Notes: generated by a model from the letters alone, not told the origin. A stretch of DNA of 64,000 nt from Aliidiomarina haloalkalitolerans (GCF_003987315.1 NZ_PIPI01000001.1:806001-870000), one strand, 5' to 3'; positions 14,757 to 26,529 are shown, counted from the stretch's first letter. Numbers and translations are program-made.

Positions 14757-16118
14757 ATGTTAACAACCAAACAATTTTTACTCACCACCCTCAGCGCTGG
14801 CTTATTAGCAGCCTGTGGCAGCGATTCGGTCTTAACCGGAGATTCTCCGAATCTCGGCAATGCACAGTGCTCGGTCGTTGGACAAAACCAACAACTGCTT
14901 AGTTTTATGGAGAATCGTTACTTGTGGCTCGACGATATGCGCCGCAACGTGAACCCAGCAAACCATGGTAGCATTTATCAAATGCTTGATGCCTTGCGCG
15001 CACCGCAAGATATTTTCTCTTTTATTCTCACCGAAAGTGAATATCAAGAGCGCTACATCGATGCGGTATTTTTTGGCTTCGGCTTCGGGCGTCGCGACCG
15101 CACCGACTTAGGTGTTATCCAAATTACTTATGTCTATGAAACGTCGCCAATTGCGCAAGCAGGTGTGCGTCGTGGTGACGAAATTACTGCCGTCAACGGC
15201 GTCAGTATGGCGACTTGGTTTAATCGCATTGCAAGTGGCCAAGCCACTTGGGTTGATGTCTTTGGGCCCAACGAAGATGGTGTCGAGCGTGAGTTCACTT
15301 GGCGCCGCCCTGACGGCACAATGCTGACTGAAACCGTGCGCAAAACCCAAGTCGAAACCAACACCGTCATGGCCGTTGACCGCTTTAATGTGGACGGCAA
15401 AGAGGTCGGTTATTATGTCTTTGATAGTTTCATCAACCGCTCCGAAGACGATTTAAATGACACTTACGACCAATTAATTGGTGTTGACGAGCTAGTCATT
15501 GACCTTCGTTACAATGGCGGCGGTTTGGTGCGTGTCGCCAACCAATTAGCCAGCCAAGCGGCTTGGAATAACGTCGACGGCGAAATCTTCTTAACTTACC
15601 AGTACAATCGGAATTTCAACGACGAAGATTATTTATTTAGCCTCGGTCGTGGTATTGAGCGTTTAAATCTTGATCGCGTTTATGTGCTCACCACGGGTGC
15701 TAGCTGTTCATCATCGGAGCTGGTGATAAACTCGCTGAAGCCATTCGTTGAAGTCGTCACCATTGGTCAACCAACCTGTGGTAAGCCTGTTGGCCAACAA
15801 CCCGGGCAAATTTGTGACAAGATCGTCTTTGCGATTACCTTCCAAACCGTAAATGCCGACGGTGAAGGTGATTACTTCGATGGCTTGCCGGTGAATTGTG
15901 CAGCCAGCGACACCATCGTTGGTGACTGGGGCGTGGTTGGCGACCCATTACTCGATAGCGCACGTTACCATATCGCGAACGGACAATGCCCTGGCACTGC
16001 CGGTGTGAGTGATGTCGACGGCGCAATGACACTTAGTACGGATGAAACGGTTTCTCGTGGCATCCCAGAACAGTGGCAAGAGCATCCGCTGCTTTGGAAG
16101 TGGCGTCACGAGCACTAA
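14757..16118 (+). CDS. S41-family (C-terminal processing type) peptidase lipoprotein
   Basis: This predicted lipoprotein (lipobox LLAAC, then GSDS) has a PDZ-like region (SPIAQAGVRRGDEITAVNGVSM) and an S41 catalytic domain. LVIDLRYNGGG, the TGASCSSSE stretch with the likely nucleophile Ser, and GQPTCGKPVG with the general-base Lys are all visible. Such enzymes cleave periplasmic proteins at C-termini; the substrate is unknown. The start could be ATG 14748 or ATG 14757; I prefer 14757 because GAGATGA lies 5 bases upstream. Several extra cysteines near the active site suggest disulphides. It is flanked by a strong terminator shared with fadE. Confidence 0.85.
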   Translation: MLTTKQFLLTTLSAGLLAACGSDSVLTGDSPNLGNAQCSVVGQNQQLLSFMENRYLWLDDMRRNVNPANHGSIYQMLDALRAPQDIFSFILTESEYQERYIDAVFFGFGFGRRDRTDLGVIQITYVYETSPIAQAGVRRGDEITAVNGVSMATWFNRIASGQATWVDVFGPNEDGVEREFTWRRPDGTMLTETVRKTQVETNTVMAVDRFNVDGKEVGYYVFDSFINRSEDDLNDTYDQLIGVDELVIDLRYNGGGLVRVANQLASQAAWNNVDGEIFLTYQYNRNFNDEDYLFSLGRGIERLNLDRVYVLTTGASCSSSELVINSLKPFVEVVTIGQPTCGKPVGQQPGQICDKIVFAITFQTVNADGEGDYFDGLPVNCAASDTIVGDWGVVGDPLLDSARYHIANGQCPGTAGVSDVDGAMTLSTDETVSRGIPEQWQEHPLLWKWRHEH

Positions 16119-16205
16119 TGTGTCAGGACTTGCGCTTCAACACTGATTGCAAGCACGAGTGCCTGAACATGAGATAAGCACCGGCACAACAGAGCTGATA
16201 GCTAG

Positions 16206-16246
16206 AAAAAAACCGTGATTCAAGTTGAATTGAACCACGGTTTTTT
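16206..16246. terminator. Bidirectional Rho-independent terminator (S41 peptidase / fadE)
   Basis: A run of A's, then CCGTGATTCAA paired with TTGAACCACGG around a short GTTGAA loop, followed by TTTTTT. A/T tracts on both sides allow termination in both directions between the two convergent genes. Confidence 0.88.
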
Positions 16247-16306
16247 GTTGTCACTATTTGCTGACATGACTTGTTAACACGACAGTTTTCGCAAATGAAG
16301 CAGCTG

Positions 16307-18622
16307 CTAAACAACATCGCGGGCGATGTAACGACCTTTGCTCATCGCTTCTGGCTCAAAACTATCGACTGCAATGGCACGCTGTCGTAAGCGCTCAGCA
16401 ACCGCAAAACGTTGGCCCTGTTCGACCGTAATTACATCGGCTGCAATTGCTGCCTCAGCCAGTGCATCGCCACTCAAATTGCTGTCTAAAACGCCCTGTT
16501 TCTGCGCTTTATAAACCTTCTTGAACACAGCTTCGTTCTCATGCATATGCAGGAACGCAAGTTCCATATGGCCAGTGACATCATTCTCGTCATCTTGCCA
16601 ATAACTTAAGAAGGTGTGCCGCTCACGTAATACGCCCGGCTCCATCATTGACTCTGCAATCTGCTGAGCGTAATCATCCGCTGGACGGTCATAACGGTTA
16701 CCCCAAGGGAACACTAAGAAGGATAAAACGCGACCCATCCAACGCTTCGGGAAGTTCTTGAAGAAGCCGCGGAACGCTTGCCCAATCAAGTGTAACTGCA
16801 ATTGCATGGCATAATGCACATAAGGCAAATCAGCAACCTGACGACCATCATCTTCAAATCGCTTGAGAATGGCGGAGCCAATATACAAGTGGCTCAATAC
16901 GTCACCAAGACGCGCTGAAATCATTTCTTTGCGCTTAAGGTCGCCACCCATGGTCAACATCGCAACGTCTGCACATAACGCCAACGCCCGACTCATGCGC
17001 GAGAGCTGTTGATAGTAGCGAATCGTTTCACCACCAACCGGCGCATTGGCAAAACGCGCACCGGTAAGACCATGCCACACACTCGCGAATACATTACTGA
17101 TGGCGAAGCCAATGTGCTTGATCAAAAGCTGATCAAAACTGCGCAGACCAGCCTCTTCATCGCTGTCAGCAGCAGCTTCCATTTCTGCCAGAACATAAGG
17201 GTGACAGCGTGTTGCACCCTGGCCAAAAATCATTAAATTGCGGGTTAAAATATTCGCTCCCTCAACCGTAATCGAGATTGGAATGCCCATGTAGTTTGAC
17301 GCAAGGTAATTCAGAGGGCCCATTTGAATGCCTTTACCCGCATGCACGTCGAGGCCATCGTTTAACACTTGTCGGCCCATTTCAGTCATGTGGTATTTCG
17401 TCATTGCCGTAATCACGGATGGGCTATAGCCTTCATCAAGTGCGGTTAACGTTAAGCGCCGCATTGATTCGATACTGTAGTTGAGGCCACCAATTCGGCC
17501 CATGGCTTCCTGCACACCTTCAAACTTGCCAATAGGCAAGCCAAACTGTTGGCGAACATAGGCATAAGCGCCGGTGAAGCGTTGGACATTGTGGCCCGTG
17601 GCAGTGGCAAGCGCCGGCAAAGAAATTCCTCGCCCTGCAGACAGACACTCAACGAGCATGCGCCAACCTTTGCCCGCGTAATCGACGCCACCGATAATCC
17701 AGTCCAGTGGAATAAATACATCTTTACCGTAGGTGGTGCCGTTCATAAATGCTTGCATTAATGGTAAATGACGGTCACCGATTTCGACACCCGCGTGGTT
17801 AGTTGGAATTAACGCACAGGTAATGCCGATATCTTCTTTGTCGCCGATGAGCTGTTCGGGGTCATATAACTTAAAGGCCAAGCCTAATACCGTTGCGACC
17901 GGCGCCAACGTGATATAGCGCTTACTCCAATTCAGTTTTATGCCAACGACTTCTTCACCGTTAAACTCACCTTTGCAGACCACACCGGTATCTGGGATAC
18001 CGCCAGCGTCGGAACCTGCTTCCGGCCCTGTTAATGCAAAGCATGGGATTTCTTGACCTTTTGCCAAGGCTGGCAACCAATGTTCTTTTTGCTCCATGGT
18101 TCCATAATGGGTGAGCAATTCGCCCGGCCCAAGCGAGTTCGGCACCATGACGGTGACGGCTGCTGATAGTGAACGTGTCGCAATCCGCGAAACAATGTGT
18201 GAATTGGCACTAGCAGAGAAATCTAAGCCGCCATACTCCTTGCCAATGATCATTGCGAAGAAACGATGTTCTTTTAAATGTGACCAAACTTCAGGCGGCA
18301 AGTCATGGACTTCTGTATTGATTTTAAAGTCGTCGAGCATGGCCAGTAGCTGCTCAAGTGGTCCATCAATGAAAGCCTGTTCTTCCGCTGTAAACTGATG
18401 CGGCTTCGTCTTTAAAAGCTTAAACCAGTCTGGACGACCGGAAAAAAGCTCACCGTCCCACCACACGTCACCTGCTTCCATCGCTTCGCGTTCAGTCGCT
18501 GACATGGGTGGTAGTATCTTCTTAAAAACCTGAAAAACTGGCTTCGATATCAGACTGCGGCGGATATCCGGTACCCCAAATACAATCAGTACGGCCACCA
18601 GTAAAATAAGTAATATGGACAT
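16307..18622 (-). CDS. fadE: Acyl-CoA dehydrogenase FadE
   Basis: This is the FAD-dependent first enzyme of fatty-acid beta-oxidation, converting acyl-CoA to enoyl-CoA. The 771-residue protein has the FadE-type N-terminal membrane segment (MSILLILLVAVLIVFGVP) and the acyl-CoA dehydrogenase core (FALTGPEAGSDAGGIPD, then LNWSKRYITLAPVA and GAYAYVRQQFGLPIGKFEG). It ends with the long FadE-specific C-terminal domain, and the length is close to E. coli (814). ATG 18622 has GAGGAG 7 bases upstream; the frame open to 18655 lacks a site. It lies 50 bases downstream of a PsrA-like repressor and is probably co-transcribed. Confidence 0.94.
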   Translation of the reverse strand: MSILLILLVAVLIVFGVPDIRRSLISKPVFQVFKKILPPMSATEREAMEAGDVWWDGELFSGRPDWFKLLKTKPHQFTAEEQAFIDGPLEQLLAMLDDFKINTEVHDLPPEVWSHLKEHRFFAMIIGKEYGGLDFSASANSHIVSRIATRSLSAAVTVMVPNSLGPGELLTHYGTMEQKEHWLPALAKGQEIPCFALTGPEAGSDAGGIPDTGVVCKGEFNGEEVVGIKLNWSKRYITLAPVATVLGLAFKLYDPEQLIGDKEDIGITCALIPTNHAGVEIGDRHLPLMQAFMNGTTYGKDVFIPLDWIIGGVDYAGKGWRMLVECLSAGRGISLPALATATGHNVQRFTGAYAYVRQQFGLPIGKFEGVQEAMGRIGGLNYSIESMRRLTLTALDEGYSPSVITAMTKYHMTEMGRQVLNDGLDVHAGKGIQMGPLNYLASNYMGIPISITVEGANILTRNLMIFGQGATRCHPYVLAEMEAAADSDEEAGLRSFDQLLIKHIGFAISNVFASVWHGLTGARFANAPVGGETIRYYQQLSRMSRALALCADVAMLTMGGDLKRKEMISARLGDVLSHLYIGSAILKRFEDDGRQVADLPYVHYAMQLQLHLIGQAFRGFFKNFPKRWMGRVLSFLVFPWGNRYDRPADDYAQQIAESMMEPGVLRERHTFLSYWQDDENDVTGHMELAFLHMHENEAVFKKVYKAQKQGVLDSNLSGDALAEAAIAADVITVEQGQRFAVAERLRQRAIAVDSFEPEAMSKGRYIARDVV

Positions 18623-18672
18623 AATCCAACTCCTCGAATGCCCTTGTGTCACCAATCTACTTTAATAGTAGT

Positions 18673-19308
18673 CTAGTTTTGCGCTTCTGGATCCACCGCT
18701 GAAATTCCTGCGGCAACGAAAGGTAATAGTTTTAGGAAGGTCTCTTCGGCCTGTGTTGCTTCGCCAAAGTCAGCTAGGGCTATCTCACGCAATGCTTGGC
18801 CGGAAACCTGAGCAAAGAGCATGGCGCCAAGGCTAAAGTGCAAGCGCCAAAATAGCGTTTTACGACTCAAATGTGGATTCGCGGTTTGAATCATTTCGAA
18901 GAAACCTTGAACCACGTGGCCATAATGAGTCATGGTGAATTTCCGCAAATGACCTTGGATTTCGCTATAAGCGTAACCAAGTAGCCGCAAATAAATAACC
19001 GGCCCATCAAGGCGTACCTGCCGCAATGCGATTAATGGCTGGGTCATGCACGCCAGTACATCCGTGGTCGTGTAGTTTGGTTGCTCAGCTAAACGCTGCA
19101 ACTCGACTTCTAATGCCGGTAGGAAGACCATTTGATAGCGCGCCATTACCGCCTGAATTAAGGATTTCTTCGAGCCAAAATGATAATTGACCGACGCTAA
19201 ATTGACGTCCGCCTCGGATGTTATTTGGCGCAGCGACGTCTGTTCGAAACCGTGTTCGGAGAACAGCTTTTCTGCGGCAAGAATAATTTTATCTTTAGTT
19301 TTGACCAC
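18673..19308 (-). CDS. psrA: PsrA-like TetR-family fatty-acid-responsive regulator
   Basis: TetR-family repressor with an N-terminal helix-turn-helix (ILAAEKLFSEHGFEQTSLRQIT...VNLASVNYHFGSKKSLIQAV). This matches Pseudomonas PsrA, which releases DNA on binding long-chain fatty acids. The ligand-binding domain covers about residues 60-211. I choose the GTG at 19308, giving an N-terminus in line with PsrA. The frame continues to a GTG at 19338, but that codon lies inside the predicted operator. It sits upstream of fadE on the same strand, so the natural model is autoregulation and control of beta-oxidation. Confidence 0.82.
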   Translation of the reverse strand: MVKTKDKIILAAEKLFSEHGFEQTSLRQITSEADVNLASVNYHFGSKKSLIQAVMARYQMVFLPALEVELQRLAEQPNYTTTDVLACMTQPLIALRQVRLDGPVIYLRLLGYAYSEIQGHLRKFTMTHYGHVVQGFFEMIQTANPHLSRKTLFWRLHFSLGAMLFAQVSGQALREIALADFGEATQAEETFLKLLPFVAAGISAVDPEAQN

Positions 19309-19327
19309 GACCCGTGGCACCTCACAT

Positions 19328-19345
19328 TTAAAACGCACGTTTAAT
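19328..19345. promoter_or_regulatory. Predicted PsrA operator
   Basis: TTTAAAACGCACGTTTAA contains AAAC-N4-GTTT, the inverted repeat known for PsrA sites (G/CAAAC-N2-4-GTTTG/C in Pseudomonas). It lies just upstream of the psrA start, the right position for autorepression of psrA-fadE. This is a match by eye. Confidence 0.6.
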
Positions 19346-19397
19346 TTGCAGTCAATTTAACGTACTTATGAGGTTGCAGCAAGTCCGATGTGCATCA

Positions 19398-19420
19398 GCC
19401 CCGACCAAATGAATCGGGGC
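19398..19420 (-). terminator. Hairpin downstream of kdsA
   Basis: GCCCCGA and TCGGGGC form a perfect 7-bp GC-rich stem around a 9-base loop, 25 bases past the kdsA stop. No T-tract follows on the minus strand, so it may be a processing or 3'-stabilising hairpin rather than an intrinsic terminator. Confidence 0.4.
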
Positions 19421-19444
19421 TTAGGGGATGTTAATGAAGGGATT

Positions 19445-21186
<1,742 letters not shown>

Positions 21187-21211
21187 TTTGCATTACAAGC
21201 TGCGAGGGTGA

Positions 21212-22309
21212 TTACTCACCACCCTCCGCCAATGCTGCGAGCAGATCCGCTTGATGCTCTTGAATGATAGGTTCGAGAAGCAGCTGTAACGATCCTTCCA
21301 ATACTTCGTCAAGACGATACAGGGTCAGGTTAATCCGATGGTCAGTCACTCGCCCTTGCGGATAATTATAGGTGCGGATTCGTTCTGAACGGTCACCACT
21401 GCCAACTAATGAGCGCCGAGTACTTGCTTCTGCGGCCTGACGTTTAGCGTCTTCCGCTGCTTGTAAACGAGACACTAACACCGACATCGCCTTGGCTTTG
21501 TTTTTGTGTTGCGAGCGCTCGTCCTGACATTCAACCACCACACCGGTGGGAATGTGGGTAAGCCGTACAGCAGAATCAGTTCGGTTGACGTGCTGGCCGC
21601 CTGCCCCCGACGCTCGGTAGGTGTCAATCCGCAAGTCGGCTGGGTTAATCTCAATCGCTTCGGCCTCTGGGATTTCCGGCAATACCGCAACGGTGCATGC
21701 GGATGTGTGAATCCGCCCTTGCGATTCAGTTTCCGGCACGCGTTGAACGCGGTGCCCACCCGATTCGAATTTAAGCTGGCCGTAAGCACCATCACCTTGA
21801 ACGTGCATGATGATTTCTTTGAAGCCACCATGCTCACCTTCATTCGCGCTTATCACGTTGGTGCGCCAGCTATTGCGCTCTGCATAACGGCTGTACATAC
21901 GGAATACATCGCCAGCAAAAATTGCCGCTTCGTCACCACCTGCTCCAGCGCGAATCTCAACGTAACAAGCGCGATCATCATTCGGATCTTTCGGTAACAA
22001 AAGAATCTGTAACTCATCGGTTAACTTGCTTTGGCTCGCTTTTGCAGCAGCAACTTCTTCTTCCGCAAGCTCACGTAGTTCAGCGTCGCCTTCTTGTAAC
22101 ATTTCTTGTGCAGTCGCTAAGTCTTCCGCTGCTTGTTGATAAGCACGAAAACACTTCACGGTTTCTTCTAAATGCGCATATTCCTTCGACAGCGCACGAA
22201 ACTTGTCCTGATTACTAATAATTGTCGGGTCACCGAGTAACACTTCGAGTTCTTCGTGACGTTCCAGCAAGCCTTCTAATTTGCTTACTAATGAAGCTTT
22301 TAGCATCAA
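21212..22309 (-). CDS. prfA: Peptide chain release factor 1 (RF1)
   Basis: RF1 reads UAG and UAA and releases the nascent chain. The 365-residue protein has the peptidyl-hydrolysis motif [16 protein letters not shown] with the GGQ tripeptide, an N-terminal helical domain and the [20 protein letters not shown] segment. The start is ATG 22309 or ATG 22306. It directly follows hemA (stop 22310) as in E. coli. The next gene is not prmC, whose product normally methylates the GGQ glutamine, so that function must be encoded elsewhere if present. Confidence 0.96.
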   Translation of the reverse strand: MMLKASLVSKLEGLLERHEELEVLLGDPTIISNQDKFRALSKEYAHLEETVKCFRAYQQAAEDLATAQEMLQEGDAELRELAEEEVAAAKASQSKLTDELQILLLPKDPNDDRACYVEIRAGAGGDEAAIFAGDVFRMYSRYAERNSWRTNVISANEGEHGGFKEIIMHVQGDGAYGQLKFESGGHRVQRVPETESQGRIHTSACTVAVLPEIPEAEAIEINPADLRIDTYRASGAGGQHVNRTDSAVRLTHIPTGVVVECQDERSQHKNKAKAMSVLVSRLQAAEDAKRQAAEASTRRSLVGSGDRSERIRTYNYPQGRVTDHRINLTLYRLDEVLEGSLQLLLEPIIQEHQADLLAALAEGGE

Positions 22310-23569
22310 TTAATCCTGTGCAGTTTCGTTAAGTAGTTTTTGATAAGCCGCCAATGCCGCCAAGTCTTTTTGCTTTCCAGCTTCTTGAATCGCGCGGGTC
22401 GGTTTATGCATTAAAGTATTGGTTAGGCGTTGGGTCAATTCTTGGACCACTTGTTGCGGGTCCTTGCCGGCTTGTAAGGCCACGAGTGCGCGTTCTTTCA
22501 ATTGCTCTGCGACCTCGTTATTTTGCTGTCGATATTGTCTTAACAAATCAACACTGTTCAGGCTTTCCATCCACGCATTAAAATCAACAACGTACTGAGC
22601 AATAATATCTCGCGCTTCCGCGGCCGCTTGCTGCCGTTGCTCCATATTGCGACTAACAATCGACTGTAAATCGTCGACCGTATATAAATAAATGTCGTCT
22701 AATTCACTCACCTGCTCTTCGACGTCGCGCGGTACCGCAAGATCCACCAATAACATGGGTTTGTGCTTGCGTTTGCGAATAGCGCTTTCCACCAAACCTT
22801 TACCGATAATCGGCACAGGACTAGCGGTCGAACTGATGACGATATCAGATTGTGGCAGTAATTCCGGCAAACTCGATAGAGCATAGGCTTCACCGCCGAC
22901 ATGGCGGGTTAATTCCTCTGCTCGCGCAACCGTGCGATTCGCCACCCGTAATGTTTTCACACCCTGCTCACGCAAGTGTCGCGCCGCTAACTCGGCGGTT
23001 TCACCGGCGCCGACTAAGAGGACTTGAGTTTTCTCTAGGTTGGTAAAAATATGCTTAGCTAAATTGACCGCCGCATAGGCGACTGACACTGCGTTTTGGC
23101 CGACATTGGTTTCGGTCCGAATCACCTTAGCAGCAGCAAATGTCGACTGAAATAAACGCTCAAATACCGTGCCGACCGTACCGGCGTCACGCGCATTTTG
23201 AAAAGCTTGTTTCACCTGACCGAGTATTTGCGGCTCGCCCAACACTAAAGAATCAAGACCAGCAGCCACGGCCATTAAGTGCTCAACTGCCGCGCTATCG
23301 GCATGATGATAAACATATTTGCGCAGCTCTTCGGTGGGAACTGCATGGAAAGTCGCAAGCCAGTCAACAATCGCATCCATTTCACTGGCGTCCGCATGGC
23401 AATAAAGCTCGGTACGATTGCAGGTAGACACAATCACGGTTTCACTGACACGACCTTGCTGCACCAACGACTTCAGCGCCAGCTCCAAGTGTTCGGGCTG
23501 GAAAGCGACGCGTTCGCGAATATCAACGGAAGCCGTTTTGTGATTAACGCCTAAAGCTAAGATGGTCAT
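22310..23569 (-). CDS. hemA: Glutamyl-tRNA reductase HemA
   Basis: HemA reduces Glu-tRNA to glutamate-1-semialdehyde, the first step of C5-pathway heme synthesis. The 419-residue protein matches E. coli (418). It contains MTILALGVNHKTASVDIRERVAF, the catalytic-Cys motif IVSTCNRTELYCH, SLVLGEPQILGQVKQAF and an NADPH-binding VLLVGAGETAELAA segment. The C-terminal dimerisation helix is intact. The ribosome site is weak. It heads the hemA-prfA unit and is divergent from lolB, the classic gammaproteobacterial arrangement. Confidence 0.96.
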   Translation of the reverse strand: MTILALGVNHKTASVDIRERVAFQPEHLELALKSLVQQGRVSETVIVSTCNRTELYCHADASEMDAIVDWLATFHAVPTEELRKYVYHHADSAAVEHLMAVAAGLDSLVLGEPQILGQVKQAFQNARDAGTVGTVFERLFQSTFAAAKVIRTETNVGQNAVSVAYAAVNLAKHIFTNLEKTQVLLVGAGETAELAARHLREQGVKTLRVANRTVARAEELTRHVGGEAYALSSLPELLPQSDIVISSTASPVPIIGKGLVESAIRKRKHKPMLLVDLAVPRDVEEQVSELDDIYLYTVDDLQSIVSRNMEQRQQAAAEARDIIAQYVVDFNAWMESLNSVDLLRQYRQQNNEVAEQLKERALVALQAGKDPQQVVQELTQRLTNTLMHKPTRAIQEAGKQKDLAALAAYQKLLNETAQD

Positions 23570-23630
23570 AGCAAATGAAATTTAAAACCTCGTGCCCTGC
23601 GCGCTTGGCTTGATCGTGCAGTTGCAAAAA

Positions 23631-23677
23631 TGCATACATCAATGCATACAATAATTCGAATGGTCGCTATTGTATGC
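23631..23677. repeat. Direct and inverted TGCATACA repeats in hemA/lolB divergent region
   Basis: TGCATACA occurs at 23631-23638 and again at 23643-23650, a 12-bp period. GCATACAAT (23644-23652) is mirrored by ATTGTATGC (23669-23677), a perfect 9-bp inverted repeat with a 16-base spacer. The right arm contains the likely hemA -10, so it could be an operator. Confidence 0.6.
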
Positions 23678-23697
23678 GAGTTACGCCCGCAATTAAA
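23669..23697 (-). promoter_or_regulatory. Candidate hemA promoter
   Basis: On the minus strand, TTTAAT (23697-23692), a 17-bp spacer and TACAAT (23674-23669). Transcription would start about 95 bases upstream of the hemA ATG, leaving a leader that contains the TGCATACA repeats. Confidence 0.35.
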
Positions 23698-23786
23698 GCA
23701 TTGGCCGAACATAGCAATAGCGAAAAAAACTGCCTACAATGGCGTTTTCGTCTTTGCCGTACCCTTTTTTGTTTCGAGGTTGGTTT

Positions 23787-24533
23787 ATGTCTTCGTCGCT
23801 GTTGCGAGTTTTTAGCATCTTCTTGTTAACCCTAGCGCTATTTGGCTGTAGCGCACGGCCACCGAGTATCGAGAATACCTTGCGCAGCCACCAAATTGAC
23901 CAGCGTTTACATCAAGCGCATCAAGAGGATATCGCGCAGATCAACGGCTACCAAATTACCGGTCAGGTGGCATTTTTTAATGACGCTGACGGCAGTCGTG
24001 ATGCCGGTCGCTATAGCTGGAATCACAATGAAACCACAACATCCTTTCGACTTTTTCATCACCTAAGCGGTACCTTGGCTCGAATTGAACAAGATGAAAA
24101 TGAAAGCCGATTTATTGACCGTCATGGCAATGTTTTTCGGGGTAACGATTTAACCACCTTGCTTTGGCAGCACACCGGAATGGTTATTCCTTTTGAATTA
24201 CTTCAGAGCGCAATACTAGGTCAGCAACCCGATCAGCAACACCAAGTTCGCCTAAGCCAACGCTTGTGGTATCCAGACGGCACCTTAGCGCATTATCAAG
24301 CGAGCTACCCGATCTGGACAGGCGGCGAAGAGCGCTGGCAGGTGTTATTGGGCGATTACCAGTTAGTCAGTACCAACACCAACAGTGTTTTACTGCCTCA
24401 TTTTATAGAAGCAACTCAAGATCAATTGCGTGTGCGTTTGACGATTAGTCGTTGGCGGGATGTGAGTCGGGCTGATGTCACTAGCCTTGATATCACCAAG
24501 TTGGCTGCGATTGAAGGCTCTGACAGAGAATGA
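23787..24533 (+). CDS. lolB: Outer-membrane lipoprotein receptor LolB
   Basis: LolB accepts lipoproteins from LolA and inserts them in the outer membrane. The 248-residue protein has a signal peptide ending in the lipobox LFGCSA and a LolA/LolB-type beta fold ([54 protein letters not shown]). ATG 23787 has GAGG 7 bases upstream; the frame is open to 23739. It is followed by ispE with a 4-base overlap and then prs, the conserved lolB-ispE-prs order. Confidence 0.9.
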   Translation: MSSSLLRVFSIFLLTLALFGCSARPPSIENTLRSHQIDQRLHQAHQEDIAQINGYQITGQVAFFNDADGSRDAGRYSWNHNETTTSFRLFHHLSGTLARIEQDENESRFIDRHGNVFRGNDLTTLLWQHTGMVIPFELLQSAILGQQPDQQHQVRLSQRLWYPDGTLAHYQASYPIWTGGEERWQVLLGDYQLVSTNTNSVLLPHFIEATQDQLRVRLTISRWRDVSRADVTSLDITKLAAIEGSDRE

Positions 24534-25405
24534 AACAACTCACTCTCCCAGCACCAGCGAAACTCAATCTTTTTTTGCACATTACCGGTCGACGCGACAA
24601 TGGTTATCACGAACTTGAGACCCTGTTTCAGTTTTTAACTATCGCAGATACGCTTGAATTTACGCTCAATGACGACGGTGTTATCCGCTTAAATAGTGAT
24701 TCGCCAGAACCCATTGCCCTCGCTGATAATCTAATATACCGAGCTGCGCAGGCACTGCAGCCGTATTGCGCCAACTCAAAGTTGGGTGCGGATATCAAAC
24801 TGACCAAGCGTCTACCCATGGGGGGCGGTGTCGGTGGTGGTTCATCCGACGCGGCGACAACCCTGCTTGCATTGAATCAACTTTGGAATCTACAACTCAG
24901 TCCAAGCAAACTTGCCGCCATTGGCTTAGCTCTCGGTGCCGATGTGCCCGTTTTTGTCCATGGCCAAGCAACCTTTGCCCGTGGCGTTGGTGAGCAATTT
25001 TTACCAGCAACACCGAAAGAAAGTTGGTATTTGGTCGTTCATCCGCAAGTTCACGTCAGTACTGCAGAAATATTTCAACATTCGGATCTGCCGCGCTCAA
25101 CTGCAAAATTACCAGAGCCTACGCGGCATTGCTCGGACTTAGCATGGCTTGAATTACACAATGACTGTGAAAAATTGGTCTGCTCACTAAACCCACAGGT
25201 TGCCAGCGCCCTCGAGTGGTTGTTAAAATACGCTCCGTCCAGATTGACGGGGACCGGAGCCTGCGTGTTTGCTGTTTTCTCCACCCAACAGCAAGCGGAG
25301 CAAGCTTTGCGAGAGCTTCCGGAGCAGTATCGGGGGTTTGTCGCCCAAGGAGTGAATCACTCACCTGCTCACGTGGCTCTAGCGCAAGCGCTTCAGTCGG
25401 AGTAA
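24530..25405 (+). CDS. ispE: 4-diphosphocytidyl-2-C-methyl-D-erythritol kinase IspE
   Basis: IspE is a GHMP-family kinase that phosphorylates CDP-methylerythritol on the MEP isoprenoid pathway. The 291-residue protein has [25 protein letters not shown] at its N-terminus, the ATP-binding [17 protein letters not shown] loop (about residues 96-112) and a C-terminal [12 protein letters not shown] motif. It overlaps lolB as ATGA, so it is translationally coupled. Confidence 0.95.
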   Translation: MKQLTLPAPAKLNLFLHITGRRDNGYHELETLFQFLTIADTLEFTLNDDGVIRLNSDSPEPIALADNLIYRAAQALQPYCANSKLGADIKLTKRLPMGGGVGGGSSDAATTLLALNQLWNLQLSPSKLAAIGLALGADVPVFVHGQATFARGVGEQFLPATPKESWYLVVHPQVHVSTAEIFQHSDLPRSTAKLPEPTRHCSDLAWLELHNDCEKLVCSLNPQVASALEWLLKYAPSRLTGTGACVFAVFSTQQQAEQALRELPEQYRGFVAQGVNHSPAHVALAQALQSE

Positions 25406-25495
25406 CGAGTGGCCGGCACCTCCTCGCGACAACATTCGGAAGCCAAGATACCTGTCGTAATCCGCTCATAACTTACAAACTGGTCGAGGTTAACC

Positions 25496-26443
25496 GTGCC
25501 TGACATGAAGCTCTTCGCTGGCAATGCAACACCCGAGCTAGCCCGCAAGATCGCTGATCGCCTATACATCAAACTTGGTGATGCTGATGTAGGTCGTTTC
25601 AGTGACGGCGAAATCAGTGTTCAAATCAATGAAAATGTTCGCGGCTCAGACGTCTTTATTATCCAATCCACTTGCGCGCCTACCAATGACAACTTAATGG
25701 AATTAATCGTCATGGTTGATGCGTTGCGCCGCGCTTCGGCGGGTCGTATTACAGCTGTTATTCCCTACTTTGGTTATGCTCGGCAGGATCGCCGCGTGCG
25801 CTCTGCTCGTGTGCCAATTACAGCGAAAGTAGTTGCCGACTTCCTCTCGAGCGTTGGGGTCGACCGCGTTCTAACGGTTGACCTGCACGCTGAACAGATT
25901 CAAGGGTTCTTCGATGTGCCGGTTGATAACGTATTTGGCAGTCCGGTCATTCTCGAACACATGAAGCAGCAGTCTTGGGATTCCCCTGTGATGGTTTCAC
26001 CAGATATTGGTGGCGTCGTACGTGCACGGGCGATGGCTAAACTAATGAATGACGCTGATTTAGCCATCATCGATAAACGCCGCCCGAAAGCGAACGAATC
26101 GCAAGTGATGCACATTATCGGTGACGTCAACGGTCGCGACTGTGTGATGGTCGACGACATGATCGACACCGGCGGTACCTTGTGTAAAGCAGCTGAAGCA
26201 TTGAAGAAGAATGGTGCGAAGCGCGTATTCGCCTATGCCACTCACCCAGTGTTCTCAGGAAACGCATACGAAAACCTGAAGAACTCTGTGATTGACCAAG
26301 TCGTTGTGACCGATTCAATTCCGCTGTCGGAACAAATGAAATCGCTCGACAAAGTTACCCAACTAACCCTGAGTGGTATGCTCTCGGAAGCCTTGCGCCG
26401 AGTCAGCAACGAAGAGTCAATTTCAGCGATGTTCGAGTACTAA
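25496..26443 (+). CDS. prs: Ribose-phosphate pyrophosphokinase Prs
   Basis: Prs makes PRPP from ribose 5-phosphate and ATP for nucleotide, His and Trp synthesis. The 315-residue protein is nearly identical to E. coli Prs, with [16 protein letters not shown], the [18 protein letters not shown] flexible loop and the PRPP-binding [12 protein letters not shown]. It starts at GTG 25496 behind GAGG, followed by an in-frame ATG at codon 4; the family N-terminus supports the GTG. A strong terminator closes the lolB-ispE-prs unit. Confidence 0.97.
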   Translation: MPDMKLFAGNATPELARKIADRLYIKLGDADVGRFSDGEISVQINENVRGSDVFIIQSTCAPTNDNLMELIVMVDALRRASAGRITAVIPYFGYARQDRRVRSARVPITAKVVADFLSSVGVDRVLTVDLHAEQIQGFFDVPVDNVFGSPVILEHMKQQSWDSPVMVSPDIGGVVRARAMAKLMNDADLAIIDKRRPKANESQVMHIIGDVNGRDCVMVDDMIDTGGTLCKAAEALKKNGAKRVFAYATHPVFSGNAYENLKNSVIDQVVVTDSIPLSEQMKSLDKVTQLTLSGMLSEALRRVSNEESISAMFEY

Positions 26444-26467
26444 ACTCAACTGTAACGTCTGCAAGAA

Positions 26468-26498
26468 AAGCCAACGCATGCAATGCGTTGGCTTTTTA
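26468..26498 (+). terminator. Rho-independent terminator after prs
   Basis: AAGCCAACGCAT pairs perfectly with ATGCGTTGGCTT around a 3-base loop, followed by a T-run. It can serve both prs and the convergent transporter gene. Confidence 0.9.
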
Positions 26499-26529
26499 AT
26501 TTTAGGTCGGTGATAAACAACTACTCAAT

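Noticed and set aside
19398-19420. Strong intrinsic terminator for kdsA
   Set aside because: The stem is strong but no T-tract follows on the transcribed strand, so it is listed only as a hairpin with low confidence.
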